Source: Cellulosimicrobium cellulans (lineage in GTDB: Bacteria > Actinomycetota > Actinomycetes > Actinomycetales > Cellulomonadaceae). From it: a DNA stretch of 64,000 nucleotides. The stretch's first letter is position 1, and the number at the start of each line of letters is the position of its first letter. The notes beneath the pieces are model-generated. The model worked only from the letters and a program-made list of their open reading frames with translations. It had not been told where the DNA came from and did not search any database. The stretch is taken from NCBI RefSeq assembly GCF_024124905.1, contig NZ_JAMXST010000005.1, positions 1-64,000 on the forward strand, given 5' to 3'. The position numbers and the translations under genes are program-made. Shown one piece after another: positions 17,573-24,468 of the stretch.

Positions 17573-17740
17573 GAGGTAGAGCCCTGGTCGGTCGAGGTAG
17601 AGGCGTGGTCCGCCGACCTCGGGCCCTGGTCCGCCGAGGTAGAGGCGTGGTCCGCCGACGAAGAGGCGTGGTATGCCGACGTAAGTGTCCGGTCCGCCGA
17701 CAGAGATGCCTGGTCGGGCGCGACGGCGCGTGGTCACCCG
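17573..17740 (+). repeat. Array of 21-bp tandem repeats, forward orientation (7-8 units)
   Basis: Contiguous 21-bp units start at 17573, 17594, 17615, 17636, 17657, 17678 and 17699, and a decayed one at 17720. The consensus begins GAGGTAGAG and ends TGGTCCGCC. There are no spacers. Twenty-one bases equal seven codons, so all frames stay open and read as heptad peptides, which inflates ORFs here. The array lies just upstream of the FAD/Fe-S oxidoreductase start and faces the array at 18021. Confidence 0.9.
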
Positions 17741-17891
17741 TCACGTCAGGGCTACCGGCCGGCATGGGCACCTGAAGCCCGACGGCGGCCGGCCGCCCGC
17801 CACGGCGGGTCGCCGCCCGAGGTGTGCGAACGACGCCGCGGGCGGGTCCGCCCAGGTGAGCGTGAGCGAAGACCACGGTGAGACGAAGTCG

Positions 17892-17995
17892 GGTCGGGGT
17901 GGGTGGTGGTGCCGCGTCGTGGTCGGGCCTGGCGGGAGCGACGCGAGGAACGAGCGGCGCGGATGGTAGACGCGGCACCACCACCCACCCCGACC
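17892..17995. repeat. Conserved-loop palindrome, copy A
   Basis: Perfect 27-bp arms (17892-17918 and 17969-17995) flank a 50-nt loop. The loop aligns with the 45-nt loop of the other two copies, with three small insertions. The copy at 62784 also shares the stem and both flanks, including CCACACG and CGTCG on the right. The two 21-bp arrays lie on either side. This locus fills the 620-bp gap between the oxidoreductase start and the YhgE stop; no gene is supported there. Confidence 0.88.
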
Positions 17996-18020
17996 ACCCA
18001 GGGCGACCACACGCCGTCGG

Positions 18021-18125
18021 ACATGACCACGGCTCTACCGCGCGTGACTACGGCTCTACCTCGCCCAACCAGGGCTCTACCTCGGCGGACCAGGGCTCTA
18101 CCTCGGCGGACCGGGGCGCGGTCTC
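18021..18125 (-). repeat. Array of 21-bp tandem repeats, inverted orientation (5 units)
   Basis: Units start at 18021, 18042, 18063, 18084 and 18105; the last is decayed. They are the reverse complement of the units at 17573-17740 (ending GGCTCTACCTC on the plus strand). The array stops six bases short of the YhgE stop codon. A single unit of the same kind occurs at 62912 beside copy B, again next to a minus-strand stop codon. Confidence 0.9.
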
Positions 18126-18130
18126 GTGGG

Positions 18131-20233
18131 TCAGAGGACGAGCTCTGGTTGGAGCTTCTTGATCGTCCAGACGCGCTGCTTGCGGGCGGCGATCGTGGTC
18201 AGGGCGAGGGCGGCGACCAGCACGACGACGAGGACCGTGACGTCGCGCGTCACCGTCGCCATGTTGCCGCCGTAGAGGAGCTGGCGCAGGCCCTCGACGG
18301 CGTACGTCATGGGCAGGAACTGGTGCATCGAGCGCAGCGGCTGCGGGATGGTCTGCCACGGGAACGTGCCGCCCGCGGTGACGAGCTGGACGAGCATGAG
18401 GACGAGCCCGAGGAACTGGCCCGCGGCGCCGAGCCAGACGTTGAGCGCCTGGAGGATCGCGACGAACGTCGCGGAGACGAGCACGAGGAACAGCGCGGTC
18501 CCGACGCCGTGCACGGGGTCGATGTCGAGCGCGAACTTGGTCACGGTGAACATGGCCGCGACCTGCACGACGCCGATCGCGGCCGGGGTGAGCCAGCCGC
18601 CCAGGGCGGTGGCGAGGCCGGACCGCCCGGCGGCGAGGGCCCGCGACGACAGCGGCCGCACGAGGAGGAACAGCACGTAGGCGCCGATCCAGGTCGCGAG
18701 CGACAGGAAGAACGGCGCGAGGCCGCCGCCGTACGTCCCGGCCGACGACAGCGCCTCGTTCTCGACGGACACCGGGTTCCCGATGGTCTCGGCGGTGTCC
18801 TGACGGGTCTGCTCGTCGAGGTCCGGCACCTGGCCGAGGCCCTCGGCGAGCCCGTCGCGGAGCTGCGTGACGCCGTCGACGAGCTCGCCCGACCCGTTGC
18901 GGAGCTGCGACGTCCCGTCCGCGAGCGAGGTCGCGCCGTCGGACACCTGGCGCGTGCCGTCGGCGAGCTGCGAGACGCCGTCCACGAGCTGCGGGGTCGC
19001 GGCGGCGAGCTGTCCCGTGCCGTCGGCGAGGCGGTCCGCGCCGTCCGCCGCGCTCGCGATGCCCGCCGTGAGCTGAGGCGTCGCGGCCGCGAGCCGGGCC
19101 GCGCCGTCGGACACCTGGCGCGAGCCGTCGGCGAGCTGGTCGAGCTTGCCGGACGCGGCGGTCACCTGGTCGACGGCACCCTGGACCTGCTCGCGCTGCT
19201 GGTCGAGCACGGGCGCGACCTGCGACCGCACCTGGTCGGCCGTCGCCTGGTCGAGGACGCCGTCGGCGACGAGCTGGTCGAGCTGCGCGTCGACGTCGCC
19301 GCGGATCGTGTCGAGCGTCGGGAGCACCTCGCCCGCGGCCGCGGCCGCCTGCTGCCCGTACTGCGCGACCTGCGCGTTCCCGTCCGCGACCTGCGCGGCG
19401 CCGTCGGCAAGCTGCTGGGTCTGGGCGGGCAGGGACGACGTCGCGCCCCGGAGCGTGCCGAGCCCGGACGCGAGCGCCTCCGCGCCGTCGTCGAGCTGCC
19501 CGACGGCGTCCGCGAGCGTCCCGGTGCTCGCGTCGAGACGCTCGGCGCCGTCGGCGGCCTGGCCCGCGCCGTCGGCGAGGGTGTGCGCGCCGTCGTCCGC
19601 CGTGACGAGGCCGTCGCGGAGCTGCGTCGCGCCGTCGAGGAGCTGGTCCGCACCGTCCACGGCGTCGGCGAGGTTGGTGTGGATGGACGCGAAGCCGCGC
19701 AGGAACGTGTCGGCCGCCTCCGTGCCCACCTGTTCCGCGATCGAGTCGCGCACCTTGCCGACGATCTGGTCCGCGATCGTGCGCGCAAGGTAGTTGTTCG
19801 CGTCGTTGGTGATGAGCGTGAGGCTCGCCTGCTGGGGCTCGAACTCTCCCGCGGACGCGAGGTCGGCGGAGAACGTGGGGCCGATGACGAGCGCGGCGTC
19901 GTACCGCCCCGACCGCACGCCGTACTCGGCGTCCACCTGGCTCGTCTCGACCCAGCCGAAGCCGCCGTCGTCGAGGAGCTGGTCGGCGACGTCGCGGCCG
20001 AAGTGGCGCTCCGTCGTCGCCCCGGTCTGGGCGTCGGTGGTCGTCGTGCCCTCGTCGAGCACGACGAGGGCGGCGGGGATCTGGTCGAGCTTGTCGTACG
20101 GGTCGTGGTTCGCGAACAGGTACAGCCCGGCGTAGAGCGTCGGGATGAGCGCCATCGCGAGGATGGCGAGGCGCGGCAGCGTACCGGCGGCGAGGCGCCG
20201 GAGCTCGGACAGCCCGAGCCGGATCGCGGTCAT
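18131..20233 (-). CDS. YhgE/Pip family membrane protein (ABC-2-like)
   Basis: This 700-residue protein has one transmembrane segment near the N-terminus (about 20-42) and a large external region (about 50-515). That region is made of repeating helices with the pattern LADGxxQLxDG, typical of YhgE/Pip proteins and probably a coiled-coil stalk. Five to six transmembrane segments form an ABC-2-type C-terminal domain (about 520-690). Known relatives include phage infection proteins and ESX-associated or MMPL-like exporters. An ATG with GAGGAGGG just upstream overlaps the ABC-like gene by ATGA. The TetR regulator upstream probably represses the pair. The transported substrate is unknown. Confidence 0.9.
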   Translation of the reverse strand: MTAIRLGLSELRRLAAGTLPRLAILAMALIPTLYAGLYLFANHDPYDKLDQIPAALVVLDEGTTTTDAQTGATTERHFGRDVADQLLDDGGFGWVETSQVDAEYGVRSGRYDAALVIGPTFSADLASAGEFEPQQASLTLITNDANNYLARTIADQIVGKVRDSIAEQVGTEAADTFLRGFASIHTNLADAVDGADQLLDGATQLRDGLVTADDGAHTLADGAGQAADGAERLDASTGTLADAVGQLDDGAEALASGLGTLRGATSSLPAQTQQLADGAAQVADGNAQVAQYGQQAAAAAGEVLPTLDTIRGDVDAQLDQLVADGVLDQATADQVRSQVAPVLDQQREQVQGAVDQVTAASGKLDQLADGSRQVSDGAARLAAATPQLTAGIASAADGADRLADGTGQLAAATPQLVDGVSQLADGTRQVSDGATSLADGTSQLRNGSGELVDGVTQLRDGLAEGLGQVPDLDEQTRQDTAETIGNPVSVENEALSSAGTYGGGLAPFFLSLATWIGAYVLFLLVRPLSSRALAAGRSGLATALGGWLTPAAIGVVQVAAMFTVTKFALDIDPVHGVGTALFLVLVSATFVAILQALNVWLGAAGQFLGLVLMLVQLVTAGGTFPWQTIPQPLRSMHQFLPMTYAVEGLRQLLYGGNMATVTRDVTVLVVVLVAALALTTIAARKQRVWTIKKLQPELVL

Positions 20234-21069
20234 CGGCCCTCCTCGGGGTCGTTCTCGGCGGCGGCGCGCTCGTCGAACCCGGGATCGTTCCTCAGGTCGT
20301 CGCCAGCCTGGGGAGCGATCCCGGGTTCGGCGGCGTCCGGGGGGTCGACCGGGGCCGGGTCAGGGGCGGGGGGCGGGGTCGGGCGCGTGCGCAGGACGAC
20401 GACGGGCGGCTCGTGGATCGACGCGCCGCGGGCCGGGGGCAGGTCGACGCCGAGGTCGCGGGCCGAGGCGCGCGTGCACTGCACGAGCACGCCGTAGCCC
20501 GCGGCGGCGAGGGACTGCGCGACCTCCCACCAGCCCGACGGCTCGCCGCCGTGGCGGTCCGGGAGGGTGAGCACGAGGAAGCGGACGTCGGGGTCCTCGG
20601 CCGCGAGCGCCGCGAGGAGCGCGGTGCGCACGACGCCGGGGACCTGGTCGAGGCGCCGGGAGCGGTCGGCGGTGAGCGAGTGGTCGGCGAGCCAGCGCGT
20701 CACGTCGGAGGGCAGCGAGCGGCGGCCGGCGAGCGCGAGGCCCTCGGCGACGACGTCGGCCACGGTGAGCGCGTCGTCGGGCTCGCTGATGCCGGGGACG
20801 TCGACGACGGCGGTCACGTCGCGCAGGGTGGCGGCGGCGCCGCGGGACGAGCGCCCGCTGCGACGCGACGGCGTGCTCGCGGGCTGGAGCCGGACCTCGC
20901 CCGCGGACGGGTCGAACCGTCCCGTGGCGACGAGGGCGAGGGCGGTGTGCCCGTGCCCGGGCTCGCCCGCGACGAGCACGCTCTCGCCCGTGGACCAGGC
21001 GAGGTCCATGGGCTCGAGCATCGGCTCGCGCCGCCCGTCGACGCGGACGTCCGTCAGCGTGATCTGCAT
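20230..21069 (-). CDS. ABC ATPase-like protein with defective Walker A
   Basis: This 279-residue protein resembles the ATP-binding subunits that pair with YhgE proteins. The P-loop reads GEPGHGHT (about 35-42), with histidine where the nucleotide-binding lysine belongs. There is no clear LSGGQ signature, and the Walker B region is FLVLTLPD without the usual catalytic DE. It is therefore probably non-catalytic. The ATG at 21069 starts the ABC-like domain; a GTG at 21105 is possible. The C-terminal 50 residues are Pro/Asp/Ala-rich and are encoded partly by a palindromic repeat (20274-20329). It is the first gene of the YhgE operon. Confidence 0.78.
   Translation of the reverse strand: MQITLTDVRVDGRREPMLEPMDLAWSTGESVLVAGEPGHGHTALALVATGRFDPSAGEVRLQPASTPSRRSGRSSRGAAATLRDVTAVVDVPGISEPDDALTVADVVAEGLALAGRRSLPSDVTRWLADHSLTADRSRRLDQVPGVVRTALLAALAAEDPDVRFLVLTLPDRHGGEPSGWWEVAQSLAAAGYGVLVQCTRASARDLGVDLPPARGASIHEPPVVVLRTRPTPPPAPDPAPVDPPDAAEPGIAPQAGDDLRNDPGFDERAAAENDPEEGR
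20274..20329. repeat. Palindromic repeat, family 2, inside the ABC-like gene tail
   Basis: Arms of 23 bp (20274-20296 and 20307-20329) pair with two differences, both G-T wobbles in one strand. The core CGAACCCGGGATCG is shared with the palindrome at 38150-38211. It encodes the poorly conserved C-terminal tail of the ABC-like protein. Confidence 0.8.
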
Positions 21070-21115
21070 CCCGGCTCTTCCTTCTCGTGGGTCCCCGGTC
21101 CTCACCGAGGACGCC

Positions 21116-21132
21116 GTTGACTCGCGGTCAAC
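21116..21132. promoter_or_regulatory. TetR operator, site 1
   Basis: GTTGAC-TCGCG-GTCAAC is a palindrome with the same core as site 2, 32 bp away (about three helical turns). It lies in the promoter region of the YhgE operon. Confidence 0.7.
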
Positions 21133-21145
21133 AACGCTACGCCTC

Positions 21146-21166
21146 TTGTTGACTCGCGGTCAACAA
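21146..21166. promoter_or_regulatory. TetR operator, site 2
   Basis: TTGTTGAC-TCGCG-GTCAACAA has perfect 8-bp arms. It covers the -35 box of the tetR promoter and, on the minus strand, a TTGACC -35 box for the YhgE operon (with TAGCGT 18 bp downstream). Binding would silence both directions. Confidence 0.75.
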
Positions 21167-21177
21167 CGGCGTACAAC
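21149..21177 (+). promoter_or_regulatory. tetR promoter (leaderless)
   Basis: TTGACT (21149-21154), 17-bp spacer, TACAAC (21172-21177). The ATG follows seven bases later, so transcription should start at or one base before the start codon. Confidence 0.7.
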
Positions 21178-21184
21178 GGAGGTC

Positions 21185-21886
21185 ATGCCCCGCACGCCCG
21201 CCCCCTCTCCCGCTGCCCCGGCCGACGCGGCGAGCCCGCCACCCGGTGCGCGCCGCCGCCGCGAGCCCGCCGACCGTCGCCGCGAGCTGCTCGACGCCGC
21301 CGCGCGGCAGGCCGACGAGCACGGCCTGGAGTCCCTCACCCCCGCGGTCGTGGCCGCGCGGTCGGGAGCGTCCAAGGCGCTCGTCTTCCACTACTTCGGG
21401 TCCACCGCCGGACTGCGCCGGGCCGTCGCGCTCGAGGCCGTGGCGGGGCTCGAGGCGGCGACCGTCGCACCGGACGATCGTCCCCTCGCCGAGCGTCCGG
21501 CGCTCGCCGTCGGGTCGTTCCTCGACGCGGTCGAGGCCCGGCGCCTCGTCTGGCAGGACCTGTGGCGCGGCGCGCTCGCCGAGGACGACGCGACGCAGGA
21601 GGCGCTCGCGCGCGTCCGCGAGGGACTCGTCGCCCGGCTGACCACCACGGTCTCCGCGACGTCCGGCGCGCCGCTCACGTCACCACGCCTCCGGCTGATC
21701 GCCGCGGGCTGGGTCGCGCTCGTCGAGAACGTCACCGCGGCGTGGCTCGGCGGGAGCGACCTGTCCCGCGCGGAGATCGAGCGGCTCGTCCTGGCGAGCG
21801 CGGTCGTCCTCGTGCCCGAGCTCCCCGAGCCCGCGCGCGGAGCCGTCCTCGCCATCGCCCGGGCGAACTCGGGCGCGGCGGGCTAG
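21185..21886 (+). CDS. TetR family transcriptional regulator
   Basis: This 233-residue repressor has a Pro/Ala-rich N-terminal tail (about 1-25) and then a TetR HTH (about 30-75). The helix-turn-helix reads LTPAVVAARSGASKALVFHYFGS. A ligand-binding helical domain follows, with the family's usual length. Two matching palindromes stand between it and the divergent YhgE operon, so it very likely represses both itself and that operon. The start is fixed by a promoter that places the transcription start at the ATG; no ribosome binding site is visible, as expected for a leaderless mRNA. Confidence 0.9.
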   Translation: MPRTPAPSPAAPADAASPPPGARRRREPADRRRELLDAAARQADEHGLESLTPAVVAARSGASKALVFHYFGSTAGLRRAVALEAVAGLEAATVAPDDRPLAERPALAVGSFLDAVEARRLVWQDLWRGALAEDDATQEALARVREGLVARLTTTVSATSGAPLTSPRLRLIAAGWVALVENVTAAWLGGSDLSRAEIERLVLASAVVLVPELPEPARGAVLAIARANSGAAG

Positions 21887-21946
21887 CGTCGGGAGAGCGC
21901 CCGCCACACGGACACAGGGCGGGCGGACGAGGTCGGGAGGCAGCGC

Positions 21947-22990
21947 ATGCGCGTGGTGGTCGTCGGGGCGAGCGGGAACGTCGGCACGGCGGTGCTGCGT
22001 CGGCTCGCGGCCGAACCCGTCGTGACGTCCCTCGTCGCGGTCGCGCGGCGCGTGCCGCGCGCCGACGGGTCGAGCACCGTGCGCGCCCCGCACGACGCGG
22101 CGACGTGGCGGTACGCGGACGTCGCCGCCGCCGACGCGGACGAGCGGCTCGACGCCGCGCTGGCGGGAGCGGACGTCGTCGTGCACCTCGCGTGGGCGGT
22201 CCAGCCGAGCCACGACCGCAAGCGCCTGCGCCGCGTCAACGTCGAGGGCACGCGCCGCGTCGTCGAGGCGGCGCAGCGGGCCGGCGTCGCGCACCTCGTC
22301 GTCGCGTCGTCCGTCGGCGCCTACTCGCCCGCCCCGTACGCGGGCGACGCGCGCGACACGCCGGTCAACGAGGGCTGGCCCGTCGAGGGGATCCCCGGCT
22401 CGTCGTACTCCGAGGACAAGGCGGCCGTCGAGACGCTGCTCGACGACCTCGACCGCCGGAGCGGGATCGTCGTCTCGCGCGTGCGCTCGGCGCTGATGTT
22501 CCAGCGCGACGCCGCCTCCGAGATCGCGCGGTACTTCCTCGGCCCGCTCGGCACGCGCGCGCTCCGCCGCTCCCCCCTGCCCGCCGTCCCCCTACCCGAG
22601 GGGCTGCGCCTCCAGGTGGTGCACGCCGAGGACGCGGCCGAGGCGTACGCGCGCATCGTGGTCGGCCGGCACCCCGGGCCGTTCAACGTCGCCCACCCCA
22701 CGGTGCTGACGCCGCAGGACGTGGCGGACGTCGTCGCCGACGGCTCGCTGCGCACCGTCCCCTACGGGACGGCCCGGACCGCCGTCGCGGCCGCGTGGCG
22801 GGCGCGCCTGGCCCCGGTGGGCGAGGGCTGGCTCGACATGGCGATGCGCGTCCCCGTGCTGGACACGAGCCTCGCCGGGGAGCTCCTGCGGTGGCACCCG
22901 GTCCACGGCGCGCAGGACACGCTCGCCGAGCTCGTCGACGGGATCCGTGACGGCGCCGGGACCTCGACCCCGCCGCTCCTCCCCCGCTGA
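21947..22990 (+). CDS. NAD-dependent epimerase/dehydratase family protein
   Basis: This 347-residue protein of the extended short-chain dehydrogenase superfamily has the NAD-binding glycine motif VVGASGNVGTAVLRRL (about 5-20). VVHLAWAVQPS and VNVEGTRRVVEAA are also typical. Its catalytic-type serine and YxxxK lie in VASSVGAYSP and SSYSEDK. The C-terminal half is variable in this family, and the substrate (often a nucleotide sugar or a carbonyl compound) is not deducible. It is probably a single-gene transcript that ends in the long palindrome at 23004-23086. Confidence 0.88.
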   Translation: MRVVVVGASGNVGTAVLRRLAAEPVVTSLVAVARRVPRADGSSTVRAPHDAATWRYADVAAADADERLDAALAGADVVVHLAWAVQPSHDRKRLRRVNVEGTRRVVEAAQRAGVAHLVVASSVGAYSPAPYAGDARDTPVNEGWPVEGIPGSSYSEDKAAVETLLDDLDRRSGIVVSRVRSALMFQRDAASEIARYFLGPLGTRALRRSPLPAVPLPEGLRLQVVHAEDAAEAYARIVVGRHPGPFNVAHPTVLTPQDVADVVADGSLRTVPYGTARTAVAAAWRARLAPVGEGWLDMAMRVPVLDTSLAGELLRWHPVHGAQDTLAELVDGIRDGAGTSTPPLLPR

Positions 22991-23003
22991 AGTCACCCGG
23001 GCT

Positions 23004-23086
23004 GCGCGCCCGCGCGCCGAGCACGACATGAGGGTCGCTATCCCACGGATAGCGACCCTCATGTCGTGCTCGGCGCGCGGGCGCGC
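23004..23086. terminator. 40-bp perfect palindrome between convergent genes
   Basis: Arms 23004-23043 and 23047-23086 are exact reverse complements, 40 bp each, with a three-base loop. The outer part is GC-rich and the inner part (GAGCACGACATGAGGGTCGC) is less so. It lies 14 bp after the epimerase stop and six bp from the OsmC stop. It should terminate both and block read-through. The GCCGAGCACGACATGA core recurs at 39693-39779. Confidence 0.85.
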
Positions 23087-23091
23087 GGGCG

Positions 23092-23535
23092 TCAGCTCTC
23101 GAGAGCGGCGTCCAGCGTGATCGTGGGGACGCCCGCGAGCGCCTTCGACACGGGGCAGGTCGCCTTGGCCGCCTCGGCCGCCTGCTGGAACCCGGCCTCG
23201 TCGATGCCCTCGACCTCGCCGCGGACCGTGAGCGCGATCGTCGGGATCTGGAAGCCGCCCGCGGGGTCCGGCGCGAGCGTGACCTCGGCGGTCACCTCGA
23301 GCGAGACGGGCGTCGCGCCGGCCTCGCCGAGCAGCGCCGAGAACTGCATGGCGTAGCAGGACGAGTGCGCGGCGGCGATGAGCTCCTCGGGGCTCGTGAC
23401 GCCGCCCGCGTCGTCCGCGGCGCGGCGCGGGAACGAGACGTCGTACGTGCCGACCTTCGAGCTCGACAGCTCGACCTGGCCCTGACCGTCCTGCAGGCCA
23501 CCGTTCCAGGCGGTACGAGCGATACGCGTGGGCAT
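23092..23535 (-). CDS. OsmC/Ohr family peroxiredoxin
   Basis: This 147-residue protein reduces organic hydroperoxides with a pair of cysteines. The first lies in AAHSSCYAMQFSALLG (about 60) and the second in AKATCPVSKALAG (about 125), the usual spacing. The rest (GGVTSPEELIAAAHSSC, GGFQIPTIALTVRG) is canonical for the OsmC subgroup. The ATG at 23535 has GGAG upstream. No MarR-type OhrR gene is adjacent, so regulation is unclear. The gene is convergent with the epimerase, separated by a long palindrome. Confidence 0.93.
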   Translation of the reverse strand: MPTRIARTAWNGGLQDGQGQVELSSSKVGTYDVSFPRRAADDAGGVTSPEELIAAAHSSCYAMQFSALLGEAGATPVSLEVTAEVTLAPDPAGGFQIPTIALTVRGEVEGIDEAGFQQAAEAAKATCPVSKALAGVPTITLDAALES

Positions 23536-23644
23536 ACGAGATCTCCTTCGACGTCGGGGTACCCGGGAGGGACCCGGGCTCGTCCCGACCGTAACGCCCC
23601 GCGGGCCCACCTGCCCCCGAGCGCGGCACACGTCACAGTGCCGC

Positions 23645-23716
23645 GAGATCGGCAGTCCCGGTCAAGATCGGCGATCGCAGTCGAGATCGGCGATCGCAGT
23701 CGCCGATCTCGACCGC
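23645..23716. repeat. Three 19-bp direct repeats plus inverted copy upstream of pnuC
   Basis: Units at 23645, 23664 and 23683 share GAGATCGGC; the second and third are nearly identical (GATCGGCGATCGCAGTC). A partial inverted copy (GCCGATCTCGAC) follows at 23702. They sit between the OsmC and PnuC starts, 75-145 bp upstream of pnuC, and may bind a regulator of the NAD salvage genes. No known NAD-regulator motif was recognised. Confidence 0.6.
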
Positions 23717-23790
23717 AGGTGCCGAGGTCGCGGTGCCGCCGCACGAGCACCGCCCGGGCTCTGGGGGGCGCGCCCGTAGAGTGTGCGCCC

Positions 23791-24468
23791 GTGAGCGTCG
23801 AGGAGATCCTGGGGTTCGTCACGGGCGCCGCGTGCGTGTGGCTCGCGGTGCGGCAGAACGTGTGGACGTTCCCCGTCGGGCTGGCCAACAACGTGGTGTT
23901 CCTCGTGCTGTTCACCGGCGCGGGCCTGTACGCGAACGCGGGGCTGCAGGTCGTGTACCTCGTGCTCGGCGCGCTCGGCTGGTACTGGTGGCTGCGTGGC
24001 GGCGCCGACCGGGGACGCCTCGTGGTGCACCGGACGCCGCGCGCGGCGTGGGTGGTCGGGCTGGTCGCCGCCGCGGCGACCACGGCCGCGCTCGTCGCCG
24101 TCCTCACGACCTGGACCGACTCCGCGGTGCCGTTCTGGGACGCGCTGACGACGTCGTCGAGCCTGCTCGCGCAGACGATGCTCGGGCGCAAGTGGATCGG
24201 GAACTGGTGGGTCTGGATCGCGACGGACGTCGTGCTCGTCGGGCTCTACGCGAGCCAGGGCCTGTGGCTCACCGCCGCGCTCTACGTCGGGTTCGTGGCG
24301 CTGTGCGTGCAGGGCCTGCGGGAGTGGTCCGCCGCCCTGCGCACGCCGCGCGCCGGGGCGCCCACGGACGACGGCGCGGGCGACGGCGCGGGCGACGGCG
24401 CGGGCCTCGCCGAGCCCGGAGCCGTCGGGCCGGCCCCCGTGCCCGACGACGCGGAGCCGGCCCGGTGA
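23791..24468 (+). CDS. pnuC: PnuC family nicotinamide riboside transporter
   Basis: This 225-residue membrane protein has seven hydrophobic segments. The PnuC elements WLAVRQNVWTFPVGLANN (about 17-35), GWYWWLRGG (about 66-75), and LLAQTMLGRKWIGNWWVWIATDV (about 125-150) are clear. It carries vitamin B3 precursors, mainly nicotinamide riboside, across the membrane. The C-terminal 35 residues are disordered, with a GAGD repeat. The GTG at 23791 lies eight bases after TAGAGT, suggesting a leaderless mRNA. The next gene, nadR, overlaps by GTGA and would phosphorylate the imported substrate. Confidence 0.93.
   Translation: MSVEEILGFVTGAACVWLAVRQNVWTFPVGLANNVVFLVLFTGAGLYANAGLQVVYLVLGALGWYWWLRGGADRGRLVVHRTPRAAWVVGLVAAAATTAALVAVLTTWTDSAVPFWDALTTSSSLLAQTMLGRKWIGNWWVWIATDVVLVGLYASQGLWLTAALYVGFVALCVQGLREWSAALRTPRAGAPTDDGAGDGAGDGAGLAEPGAVGPAPVPDDAEPAR

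Noticed and set aside
17507-17737. N-terminal extension of the FAD/Fe-S oxidoreductase made of GGPRLYL heptads
   Set aside because: It is only the translation of the 21-bp repeats (7 codons each), and a better start with a -10 box lies at 17506.
14588-17881. 1097-residue plus-strand ORF
   Set aside because: It is antisense to a clearly recognised enzyme, with Arg/Ala-rich composition typical of a shadow in GC-rich DNA.
17573-18125. CRISPR array
   Set aside because: The 21-bp units are directly joined with no spacers, occur in both orientations and vary in sequence; no cas genes are present.
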